A stretch of 44,410 bases of DNA. Origin: Clostridiaceae bacterium (lineage in GTDB: Bacteria; Bacillota; Clostridia; Lachnospirales; Lachnospiraceae). The stretch covers positions 4,611-49,020 of the forward strand of contig CABIYE010000024.1 in assembly GCA_902362865.1 (NCBI GenBank), given 5' to 3'. The notes beneath the pieces are model-generated. The model did not search any database, was not told where the DNA came from, and saw only the letters and a program-made list of their open reading frames with translations. Position numbers and translations under genes: made by a program. Shown here one piece after another: positions 18,302 through 26,349 of this stretch (its first letter is position 1; every line of letters begins with the position of its first letter).

Positions 18302-19528
18302 CTATCTTCTCATTCCGTCTTCCGTAAGCCCTTCCTGGGCAAGCATTGTATTTAACACAGATATATCCGAAGACACATCCCATGCCGTATCCTGAAACAG
18401 ACTATCCAAAAGCTTTTCAAACGCCACATTCAAAGTATCCAGCGTCGCTTCAATCTCCGCCTTCGACGCGCGGATGTTCTCGCCGTCCACCGGCTGGGCA
18501 TCCAGCTCTTCATAGGCATTCAGAAGCTTTATGGTGGTCGGCAGATAGTAATCCATTAATTTGCGGATGTCATCTACACATTCCGGATTCTGCTCAACAC
18601 GATCAAAAATTTTATCTACCAGCAACTCCATGCGGGATATTTTGGCTGAAATCTCTTTGCCGGGAATTGCGTCATTACAAGAACGTATTTTATCAATGTA
18701 TTCATCTCCGGCATCAATAATCTTCTGCACCTGTGGCGGCAATTTGTTAATCTGTGCCTTTCTCTCCGCTCCTTCTTCCCTGCGCGCGTTCTCTTCCTGT
18801 TCCATCTTTTTTCTATTCATCTGAATTTGAAGATATTGATCATACATTTCACGGCTGGTTATCAGGCAGGTCTTTTGTTCGTCCAGATATCCCTGCGTAA
18901 ACCATTTTTTTACAATCATCCGGTTCAAATCCTTTACCACGGCTTTCACACTCTGGTGGGACTTCTCTGCCAATTCCTTAATATTACAATATTCTCTGCC
19001 TGCAAGAATACTTACATACTCCCGGAATCTTTTCACTCTGCCAACCATAGAAACTCCGCATCCACCCATTACAAAGCTGCCCGTCGCCAATAAGAAAAAC
19101 ACGACGGAAAGGATGCGAAACGTTGCCGCATATCCTCCGGCAGACGCGGCGCCAACCAAAAAAACCAAAAGAGGAATCAAAAATACGACGCCCATGGTTA
19201 TGCCTGTTATTGCCAAAGCCAATCCGCCTGCCCTGGTATAGCCTGTCCCACGATACAATCCCGGACGAGACTTGCGCGTATCATACACCTGCTGTTCTTT
19301 CCTTTCCTGATACCGAGGACTGTATGCCTGACTGCAATCCGGGCCGTATTCCTGACGATAGCCGGACTTATTTCCTGTGTTTTTCATATTTTTTGCAATA
19401 GCATCCGCCGCATTGGTAATTGTATTGGTAATTGTCTGATTTAATTTATCAAAATCCTGAGAATCAATTGCATCCTGCACTACCTTTTTGATATCTTCCC
19501 CGAATTTCTCCCAGTCATGATTTGCCAT
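18302..19528 (-). CDS. 5-bromo-4-chloroindolyl phosphate hydrolysis family protein (XpaC-like)
   Basis: Start ATG 19528 lies five bases after GGAGG, giving 408 residues. The N-terminal third is polar and Tyr/Arg-rich. Two hydrophobic segments around residues 105-155 (ALAITGITMGVVFLIPLLVF and the following one) anchor it in the membrane. A winged-helix-like stretch and a C-terminal helical XpaC domain (IRKLMDYYLPTTIKLLNAYEEL) follow. The name reflects an old plate phenotype; the real role is unknown, but the constant link with telA suggests a shared membrane-stress function. Confidence 0.85.
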   Translation of the reverse strand: MANHDWEKFGEDIKKVVQDAIDSQDFDKLNQTITNTITNAADAIAKNMKNTGNKSGYRQEYGPDCSQAYSPRYQERKEQQVYDTRKSRPGLYRGTGYTRAGGLALAITGITMGVVFLIPLLVFLVGAASAGGYAATFRILSVVFFLLATGSFVMGGCGVSMVGRVKRFREYVSILAGREYCNIKELAEKSHQSVKAVVKDLNRMIVKKWFTQGYLDEQKTCLITSREMYDQYLQIQMNRKKMEQEENARREEGAERKAQINKLPPQVQKIIDAGDEYIDKIRSCNDAIPGKEISAKISRMELLVDKIFDRVEQNPECVDDIRKLMDYYLPTTIKLLNAYEELDAQPVDGENIRASKAEIEATLDTLNVAFEKLLDSLFQDTAWDVSSDISVLNTMLAQEGLTEDGMRR

Positions 19529-19550
19529 TTTGCCCTCCACTTTTCGCCCC

Positions 19551-19780
19551 TTCGTTCCCTCGGTGTCCGTTTCTATGCGCCTTCCTTACGCTCCGAACGT
19601 CACCTCGGGCACTTCGTTCCCTCGGTGTCCGTTTCTATGCGCCTTCCTTACGCTCCGAACGTCACCTCGGGCACTTCGTTCCCTCGGTGTCCGTTACACT
19701 CACATAAATCCACTTGCAAAGGCATCTGTCTGCAAGCAGCCGCTGCCTTTGCACATGGATTTGCGTTCGTCGCTATGCGC
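19551..19780. repeat. Intergenic repeat, copy B: 62-bp tandem units plus the hairpin shell of copy A
   Basis: Two complete 62-base units starting at 19551 and 19613 and a partial third at 19675 are near-identical (each begins TTCGTTCCCTCGGTGTCCGT). The last runs into ACACTCACATAAATCCA, a hairpin TGCAAAGGCA/TGCCTTTGCA (19715-19753), and TGGATTTGCGTTCGTCGCTA. The final part is the same shell as at 1.5 kb with a different internal hairpin. There is no gene between 19541 and 19909; short reading frames across the repeat are artefacts of its composition. Confidence 0.85.
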
Positions 19781-19853
19781 TCATTATATCACGTTCTGGG
19801 GATATTTGCATCAAATTATGTGGAACTTTGAACGGATTACTATTCATAGCACC

Positions 19854-19887
19854 AGAAACGGCATAGCCTAAAGGCTATGCCGTTTCT
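19854..19887 (-). terminator. Hairpin downstream of the SLH-rhodanese gene
   Basis: A perfect 16-base stem AGAAACGGCATAGCCT with a two-base loop lies 23 bases after the stop codon. No long T run follows on either strand, so it may work as a weak terminator or a 3'-end stabiliser. Confidence 0.65.
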
Positions 19888-19909
19888 GTTAATTAAGGAA
19901 ACTATTCTT

Positions 19910-21934
19910 TTATTCTTCTTTAGAATCATCGTTTGAATCATTATTTGAATCATCTATAATTGGAAGACGGTTGCCTTCTTCATCTTCATAAGAAGACCAT
20001 CCACACCATCCGTCTGAAAAAAGAGATGTATTTTCAAATCCCATTGTCTTTGCATCCCAGAGTACTTCTGCTGCACGATATCCGCCACCGCAGAAGAAGG
20101 AAAGATGTTTGTCGGTATCAACGCCCGCTTCTTCCCACATAGCCAAAATTTCATCTGCGTTACGCATTGTATAATCGAGATTATCATAGTAGTACATGGA
20201 GCTGGAGTTATTAATTCCTGCATATCCGAATACAGCGCCTGGGATTCTTCCCTTGTATGGGAAGTAATCATATCCGGAAGTCTCGCCCTTGTACTCTTCA
20301 ATTCTTCTATTATCAACCAACAGGAAATCTTCTGCTGCTGACAATTCTTTTGCTTCAAGTACCGTATCGATCAAATCAGGGTTCTTCGGTTCTTCTGCTC
20401 CGAAGTCCTCTACCGGTGTCATCTTACCTTCCCCTGTCTCAAGCTCATATCCGGCATCTGTCCAACTATCGTATCCGCCGCTCATTACATATACATTCTC
20501 TACTCCAAGATACTGGAGAATTACCGCATAACGGCATGCGAAAATCGGAGCACCAACAGTAACAACTGTACTCTCAGTCGTAATTCCCTGAGATTTTGCC
20601 AGAGCAAGCAATTCCTCATCACTTCTCAACAGATAGTAATTATCAGCCATATCAAAATCGTCGCTGTTTACATGAATTGCACCCGGAACATGCCCGTCAA
20701 CAAAACCGGATTCTTCTTCTGTGCCCCAGCTTACCTCTACGATCTTCAGATCTTTTACTTCACCAACTTCTGCAACTTCTTTTCCATCAATCAGATCTTT
20801 TACAGCTGTCGGCGGAATCCAGAGCTTGTAATTTGCATAGCTTGTCAGTTCGCCTGTCCAGTCTTTCAAATCAAAGACCTTCACGTCCTTTACAAGCGGA
20901 GCAATGTAATTTGCAACGATAACAGCGTCATTTGCATCTTCACTGTAAATGATAGCAGACTTATCTTCTGTAATCTCTTTGTCATCTACATACTTCCACA
21001 GATGTTCTTTCCGTGATACCCAGTCAATATTGCTTGCATCATCGTAAGTACAGGTCAACCAATTTACAGAGAAATCGGTTGCTCCTTCAATGTGTCCGCC
21101 CATAGCATTCTTACCGGATGCCCATCCGCTGTATGCATCATTAGATCTTGCATCAATTACAATCGCAGAGTCATCTGTAAGAGCTTCTTTTACTTCATCC
21201 TCTGTTGCTTCTTCATAATCGCCAGGAGCTGCAACAATCGTGTAGTCAACGAATCGGTCAATAATTGTTGCACACTGCGCACGTACGGCGCTGCCCTGTG
21301 GGTCAAGCTTTCCATCATTTCCCTTAATCATGTCAGAAGCAACCGCCCATTCCATAGCCTCTTTTGCAAAATCATTTACGCTGGACGCATCCGGATATCC
21401 TGAAATATCCTCGCCTTTTATCCCATATTTCTTGTACTCAGAGTAACGGTACAGCATGGTAACCATCTGTTCACGGTTGATATTATCTGCAGTGCCAAAT
21501 AAGCCCGTATCCTCATAACCCGTTACGATTTCGTTCTCATTTGCCCACGTAATAGCTTTGGAATACCATTCTCCATCCGGAACATCCGGGAACTTCCCAT
21601 TATACTGAACCTCCGGTTCACCTTCCATTCTGTAAAGAATGACAGCAAACTGTGCTCTTGCAAGATCATCTGCCGGTCCAAAAGTCGTTTGTCCATCGTC
21701 CATCACCTCACCATATCCTGTCATCAGGCCAAGTTTGTAGACATCCTGCACATAATTGTAAAACCAATCTCCTGCCAACACATCTGCATAAGGAAGAACG
21801 AACGCTTCTTCTGTTTCCTCTTCGGTCGTCTCCTCTGTTGTCTCTTCGGTTGTCTCTTCTGCTGCCTGTGCAACCCCAGTAAGGCCAAATGCCATCACAA
21901 ACGTAAGCAGAAGAACCATAAGTTTCTTTTTCAT
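19910..21934 (-). CDS. SLH-anchored surface protein with rhodanese-like domains
   Basis: A 674-residue exported protein. Residues 1-24 are a signal peptide (KKKLMVLLLTFVMAFGLTGVA), followed by an acidic Thr/Glu repeat. Residues about 45-230 are three SLH domains. Three rhodanese-like units follow: about 240-375 (IDARSNDAYSGW, GGHIEGA), about 390-505 (VDGHVPGAIHV, ending MSGGYDSW) and 520-665. Only the last has a classic active loop, CGGGYRA with Cys615; the first has no Cys in the loop position and the second has an altered loop with ACRYA. Rhodaneses transfer sulfane sulfur, so this could act on thiosulfate or persulfides outside the cell. The start follows AAAGGAGG. Confidence 0.88.
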   Translation of the reverse strand: MKKKLMVLLLTFVMAFGLTGVAQAAEETTEETTEETTEEETEEAFVLPYADVLAGDWFYNYVQDVYKLGLMTGYGEVMDDGQTTFGPADDLARAQFAVILYRMEGEPEVQYNGKFPDVPDGEWYSKAITWANENEIVTGYEDTGLFGTADNINREQMVTMLYRYSEYKKYGIKGEDISGYPDASSVNDFAKEAMEWAVASDMIKGNDGKLDPQGSAVRAQCATIIDRFVDYTIVAAPGDYEEATEDEVKEALTDDSAIVIDARSNDAYSGWASGKNAMGGHIEGATDFSVNWLTCTYDDASNIDWVSRKEHLWKYVDDKEITEDKSAIIYSEDANDAVIVANYIAPLVKDVKVFDLKDWTGELTSYANYKLWIPPTAVKDLIDGKEVAEVGEVKDLKIVEVSWGTEEESGFVDGHVPGAIHVNSDDFDMADNYYLLRSDEELLALAKSQGITTESTVVTVGAPIFACRYAVILQYLGVENVYVMSGGYDSWTDAGYELETGEGKMTPVEDFGAEEPKNPDLIDTVLEAKELSAAEDFLLVDNRRIEEYKGETSGYDYFPYKGRIPGAVFGYAGINNSSSMYYYDNLDYTMRNADEILAMWEEAGVDTDKHLSFFCGGGYRAAEVLWDAKTMGFENTSLFSDGWCGWSSYEDEEGNRLPIIDDSNNDSNDDSKEE

Positions 21935-21972
21935 AAAAAACCTCCTTTTGTAATAAAATAGTTTCCTAGTCC

Positions 21973-22002
21973 ATTATAGGTAATTTCTCTCCATAACTCC
22001 AA
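21973..22002 (-). promoter_or_regulatory. Possible promoter of the SLH-rhodanese gene
   Basis: On the minus strand TTGGAG, 18 bases, then a consensus TATAAT (21978-21973), 39 bases ahead of the start codon. The -35 match is weak. Confidence 0.45.
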
Positions 22003-22066
22003 TTGATTTTTTCTATATGAATTATTTTCCATAGATTCTGCCGATATCTATTGAGCGATATTATAT

Positions 22067-23800
22067 TTATAACTTCCATCCCGATGCAAGTTCCCGGGAA
22101 TCCACAAATCTCCGGTAAATGCCTTCCTGACACATCAGATCTTCATGCGTTCCAAGCTGCTCAATCTTTCCATGATTTACCACCACAATCTGATCGGCAT
22201 TCCGTACAGTCTTAAGCCGATGAGCAATCATAATAATCGTTTTCTCCCGTGTCAGGCTCTCAATAGCCCCTATCAATTCTTTTTCATTTTCCGGATCTAC
22301 ATTTGCTGTGGCTTCATCCAGAATAATAATCGGAGCATCCTTCATGATTGCCCTCGCAATAGAAATCCGCTGTCTTTCGCCGCCGGATAGCGTTGCTCCT
22401 CCCTCTCCAATAACTGTATCGTACCCTTGCGGCAGTTCCATAATAAACTCATGACAGCATGCTTTCTTCGCTGCAAGAACAACCTCATCTATAGATGCGT
22501 CTTCCTTCCCAAAACGAATATTATTAGCAATCGTGTCAGAAAACAAATAAACACTCTGAAACACAAAACTAAAATTTTTCATCAAACTGTCTACACTGTA
22601 CTCCCTGACATCATGTCCGTCCAATGTTACACTTCCACTGTCCACATCCCAAAACCTGGCAATTAGATTGCAGAGCGTTGTTTTCCCGCCCCCGGAAGGT
22701 CCAACAATAGCTGTCGTCGTTTTTTCCGGAATCCGAAGGGAAATTCCGTCAATAATTTTCCGGCTTTCGTAATGAAATACCACATCTTTCAATTCAATAT
22801 TATAATGTGCCGGTACAATATCCTCCCCGTCAATATCCATACCCGGAATATCCATAATCTCCTGACCTTTATCCACACAGAAATCAATCATTCGCAGCAG
22901 TGATGAAAAAGCGCCTGCCAATTCCAGGGAATGAAATACCATAAAAGCACAAATAGACATTCCAATGCAAACCAGCAATTCCATTTTCCCGTCCAGAAAC
23001 AGCAATACTGAGCAGAGCATCATGGACGCCCCGGTCAACTTGCAGATTATATTCTGTACCGTAATATGCGGCATAAATGTCACTTCTGCGGCTGTATTTG
23101 CCGCCCGTGAACAGTCAATTGCATCGTTTAATTTTTTCGTAGTCTTCCCGAACAAATTGTAAGATTTCACCTCGGAAATTCCTTGCAGATACTCCATAAT
23201 CTGTGAAACCAGCACCTGATCGCACTCCACCTTATCGGCTGCCTCTGCAGAAGACCTATTCTGCATATAAGCATTTAAAATTAGAAATAAAACAGTTCCC
23301 AGAATTCCCACCAGACCAACCCGCCAGTCATAGAGCAATACCATTAAAAGAATCACACTCGTATTAATCAGCCCGGACGTACTAAGCATAACCGCCCTCG
23401 TTCCGATATCCGCCAGATGCTCCATTGTGTTAGTCGTTACAGAGGTAATACTTCCCAAACTGTTTTGGTTAAAATATCCCATCGGCAGGTACCTGAGATG
23501 TTCCGCAATCTCGATTCGTTTGAACGCCGCACCGTTGTAGCCGCCTTCCGTCTGAAGCATGGTTGCCTTGTATTTTACAATATTTTCCACCAGAAGTCCG
23601 CCCAACATTATGCCGGATGCCTGCCAAATTACTGTATCTGTAAGCCGGTTTGCCATTATCGCCTGCAGTATTAACATAATGGCCGGAATTTTCATTGCTG
23701 CACTCAATGCCTGAAAAACACTTAAAACAATGGATATCCGGAACTTCTTTTTGTTCTCTTCTCCCACAAAATCAAAAAACTTCTTTAGTATGTTAAGCAT
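22067..23800 (-). CDS. ABC transporter, fused permease/ATPase, second subunit
   Basis: Start ATG 23800 is preceded by GGAGGGAGGTGCAGCAT and overlaps the upstream ABC gene by eight bases; earlier in-frame codons are spurious. The 577-residue half-transporter has six predicted membrane helices in residues 1-320, then an ATPase with GPSGGGKTT near residue 370, LSGGERQRISIARA near 470 and ILDEATANVDPENE. The D-loop and H-loop (IMIAHRL) are intact. With its partner it should form a heterodimer. The EYLQGISEVKSYNLFG segment resembles YbtPQ/IrtAB-like members of this exporter-fold group, some of which import siderophores; drug export is equally possible. Confidence 0.9.
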   Translation of the reverse strand: MLNILKKFFDFVGEENKKKFRISIVLSVFQALSAAMKIPAIMLILQAIMANRLTDTVIWQASGIMLGGLLVENIVKYKATMLQTEGGYNGAAFKRIEIAEHLRYLPMGYFNQNSLGSITSVTTNTMEHLADIGTRAVMLSTSGLINTSVILLMVLLYDWRVGLVGILGTVLFLILNAYMQNRSSAEAADKVECDQVLVSQIMEYLQGISEVKSYNLFGKTTKKLNDAIDCSRAANTAAEVTFMPHITVQNIICKLTGASMMLCSVLLFLDGKMELLVCIGMSICAFMVFHSLELAGAFSSLLRMIDFCVDKGQEIMDIPGMDIDGEDIVPAHYNIELKDVVFHYESRKIIDGISLRIPEKTTTAIVGPSGGGKTTLCNLIARFWDVDSGSVTLDGHDVREYSVDSLMKNFSFVFQSVYLFSDTIANNIRFGKEDASIDEVVLAAKKACCHEFIMELPQGYDTVIGEGGATLSGGERQRISIARAIMKDAPIIILDEATANVDPENEKELIGAIESLTREKTIIMIAHRLKTVRNADQIVVVNHGKIEQLGTHEDLMCQEGIYRRFVDSRELASGWKL

Positions 23801-25565
23801 ATGCTGCACCTCCCTCCTGAGCAGAATCTCTGACAGAAATGTGATTCTCCCACATTTGTCTGTAAATGCCGTTGTTCGCAAGCAGTTCGCTGTGTCCGCC
23901 CTGCTCTGCGACAACGCCATCCTTAATCACAAAAATATTGTCCGCATCTGTAATCGTAGATAGCCTGTGCGCTATAACGATTAAAGTCTTCCCCTGCACA
24001 AGTTTCGCCACAGAAGCCTGAATCACTGCCTCGTTTTCCGGATCCGTATAAGCAGTAGCCTCATCTAAAATAACGATCGGCGCATTTTTCAACATAGCAC
24101 GGGCAATAGAAATCCTCTGCCGTTCCCCTCCGGAAAGATGTCCGCCAGCGCCTCCAACCACTGTAGAAAAACCATGTTCTAACCGCATAATAAATTCATA
24201 ACAGCCACTATCCTTTGCCGCTTGAATTACCTCATCGTCCGATGCACTTTGCCTGCCCATGCGAATATTTTCCATTACAGTGTCATCAAACAGATAATTA
24301 TCCTGAGACACATATGCGATGTTACGATTGTAGTCCGCAAGGGCCAGTTCCCGGATATCTATACCGCCAATCAAAATACTTCCACCGCTCACATCCCACA
24401 TAGACGCAATCAATTTTGCAATCGTCGATTTTCCACTGCCGGATGGTCCTACAATAGCATTTACAGTTCCCTGCGGCATCTTCATATCGACGCCGTGAAG
24501 AACCTCCTTCTCATGATATCCAAAAGTCACGTCGCGAAGTTCCACGGAATACTCTTCCGGTTTTTTCACACTGCGCACAGGCCGCTTCAATTCTTCGTGC
24601 TCCAGGATTCCAATCACTTCGCCAAAGATCGTTCCCATTTTACTGATATCATCCACATATCCCATCATAGTAGTCAGTGGAGCAGTCACACCCAGCGCCA
24701 GAAGGATACACATCACAAAATCTGCGTGAGAGAGGCTTCCGTTCATCACAAACCACGCACCAAAGGGGAGTACAGTAAGCAGCGTATAAGGCGTCACAGT
24801 CAGCGTAATTCCCTGCCAGATATTACATCGGCGCATCCACTCAATAAAACAGTCCGCTCCCTCTCTGGCCGCCTTGACAAATTTATCATAGGATTTTTCT
24901 GCCTTACCAAATGCCTTAATGACTTCAATGCCATTTATGTACTCCACTGCCGCATCATTAAGCGCCTTCGTTTTTATAATACTGTTCTGAAAACTTTCTT
25001 CATATCCAATCATCATTCCGGCCATAGCAAGTAATCCGGCAATCATCGGAACAAACTCAAGAAGCGCAAGCCGCCAATCAATACAAAAGAAATACACTAC
25101 CATAATAAGCGGTGCCAAAAGTCCGGAAGTAAACTCCGGTACTACATGCGCCATCGTCGTCTCCATACTGTCAATACGTTCTACGATAATATTCTTAAAA
25201 GTTCCCGAACCCACATCCTTCACATATCCCAAAGGAACCCGTGCCAGTTTATCACAGGCCGCCTTTCGTATATTTGCCAGAATCACAAAGGTTGCCTTGT
25301 GAGAAAGGCTTGTGGACAGATAACGAAACAGCTCTGCAATTACAAAACTGAGTGCAATCAGTAAAATCTGCACCAGAAAGATATTTTTCTCCCGCTCTCC
25401 TGCAAGCAGCCGTCTTATAACATCTCCAATAATAAAATAGGGAATCACTTTAAATGCCACGTTCAATATGGCAAATAAAACACTATATATAAATCGGAGC
25501 CGGTCTGTACCTAACCACTCTAACAGATAGCTTATTACACTTTTGTTATTTTTTCTCTCCTTCAA
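23793..25565 (-). CDS. ABC transporter, fused permease/ATPase, first subunit
   Basis: A 590-residue half-transporter. Six membrane helices occupy residues about 20-300, including VEYINGIEVIKAFGKAEKS, a segment typical of YbtP/IrtA-type proteins. The ATPase has GPSGSGKST near residue 373, LSGGERQRISIARA and ILDEATAYTDPENE, and ends with IVIAHRLSTI. Downstream of a TetR gene (67-base gap) and overlapping the second subunit, it forms a TetR-ABC-ABC operon. A 20-base palindrome sits 24 bases ahead of the start. Confidence 0.9.
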   Translation of the reverse strand: MKERKNNKSVISYLLEWLGTDRLRFIYSVLFAILNVAFKVIPYFIIGDVIRRLLAGEREKNIFLVQILLIALSFVIAELFRYLSTSLSHKATFVILANIRKAACDKLARVPLGYVKDVGSGTFKNIIVERIDSMETTMAHVVPEFTSGLLAPLIMVVYFFCIDWRLALLEFVPMIAGLLAMAGMMIGYEESFQNSIIKTKALNDAAVEYINGIEVIKAFGKAEKSYDKFVKAAREGADCFIEWMRRCNIWQGITLTVTPYTLLTVLPFGAWFVMNGSLSHADFVMCILLALGVTAPLTTMMGYVDDISKMGTIFGEVIGILEHEELKRPVRSVKKPEEYSVELRDVTFGYHEKEVLHGVDMKMPQGTVNAIVGPSGSGKSTIAKLIASMWDVSGGSILIGGIDIRELALADYNRNIAYVSQDNYLFDDTVMENIRMGRQSASDDEVIQAAKDSGCYEFIMRLEHGFSTVVGGAGGHLSGGERQRISIARAMLKNAPIVILDEATAYTDPENEAVIQASVAKLVQGKTLIVIAHRLSTITDADNIFVIKDGVVAEQGGHSELLANNGIYRQMWENHISVRDSAQEGGAAYA

Positions 25566-25589
25566 ACACCTCTACCTTCCTTTCTTCAT

Positions 25590-25609
25590 AGGTTAGATTT
25601 AACTAACCT
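25590..25609. promoter_or_regulatory. Palindrome before the ABC genes
   Basis: AGGTTAG and CTAACCT are perfect inverted repeats separated by six bases, between the TetR gene and the first ABC gene. The half-site resembles the DtxR/IdeR half-site GGTTAG, though those operators have almost no spacer. It could be an internal regulator site or an RNA hairpin. Confidence 0.5.
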
Positions 25610-25632
25610 CTTGGTATTTTTTTAGGACTTCA

Positions 25633-26235
25633 TTATAGAAGTCCCATAACTGCTTTCCAGCCTGCATAATGGTACTGCATCTGCAGTTCCATAAACCTTT
25701 TTGCCTCTTTAAGAGGAATATCGTGGGATACTACCTCATACACCGGCTGCCATGATGCAGCACAAGAAACATGAATAAAAAATACATCCATCTCCGAAAG
25801 ATTCCCTTTTAGCTGATGAAACAACTCCTGATATGTTTTTTCCTCAATCTCTGAAAGCCGATTAAGAAAATCCGCATATTCTGTCCCCACTGAATGGCAG
25901 AAAATCAACTGGAATGCCGTAAAATGCTGATAAACATACTCCAACACCTTATCCGTACCTTCGCGCCCCGCATGTTCCACGCCGGGAAAATTGCTGCATC
26001 CGTCCAGTGCATCAACAGCATCAAGATACAATTTCATCAGTCCATCCGCAGCTTCCTTCACCAATGCATCAAACAATCCTGCTTTATCGCCAAAACGTGT
26101 GTAAACCGTATGCGTACTCACCCCGCTGGCAGCACAGATTCGACGCAGGCTGGAATCCATAAAACCATAAGCAAGAAATTCTGTCTCCGCGGCGGACAGA
26201 ATTTTCTCTGTGATTCCTTCTAACTGCCTTTTCAA
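25633..26235 (-). CDS. TetR/AcrR family transcriptional regulator
   Basis: Taken from TTG 26235, five bases after AAGGAGGG, giving 200 residues. The N-terminal helix-turn-helix is clear: ITEKILSAAETEFLAYGF followed by LRRICAASGVSTHTVYTRFG (about residues 28-47). The C-terminal ligand-binding half is variable, as usual. A near-perfect 23-bp palindrome lies between its promoter and start codon, so autoregulation, and control of the two ABC genes that follow, is likely. The inducer is unknown. Confidence 0.9.
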   Translation of the reverse strand: MKRQLEGITEKILSAAETEFLAYGFMDSSLRRICAASGVSTHTVYTRFGDKAGLFDALVKEAADGLMKLYLDAVDALDGCSNFPGVEHAGREGTDKVLEYVYQHFTAFQLIFCHSVGTEYADFLNRLSEIEEKTYQELFHQLKGNLSEMDVFFIHVSCAASWQPVYEVVSHDIPLKEAKRFMELQMQYHYAGWKAVMGLL

Positions 26236-26257
26236 TCCATCCCTCCTTTTATTAAGG

Positions 26258-26280
26258 AACACCGTTACCGTAACGCTGTT
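26258..26280. promoter_or_regulatory. TetR operator palindrome
   Basis: A 23-base inverted repeat, AACAcCGTTAC then a central base then GTAACGcTGTT, with only positions 5 and 19 unpaired. It sits just downstream of the -10 element of the TetR gene, an ideal place for autorepression. Confidence 0.75.
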
Positions 26281-26283
26281 TTT

Positions 26284-26311
26284 ATTATAACACACAATTT
26301 TCTTTTGTCAA
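26284..26311 (-). promoter_or_regulatory. Promoter of the TetR-ABC operon
   Basis: Consensus TTGACA (26311-26306), 16 bases, consensus TATAAT (26289-26284) on the minus strand, the strongest promoter match in the window. The TetR operator follows directly. Confidence 0.82.
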
Positions 26312-26349
26312 TATCCAGACATAAGGAAATGCATAGGCAATCAAACGGT

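Noticed and set aside
19551..19695. Possible CRISPR array
   Set aside because: The 62-bp units are directly adjacent with no unique spacers, and no cas genes are nearby.
19517..19871. Three overlapping plus-strand reading frames near 100 codons with repeated PSVSVSMRLPYAPNVTSG-like sequence
   Set aside because: They are created by the 62-bp tandem repeat, which stays open in several frames, and have no ribosome site or family resemblance.
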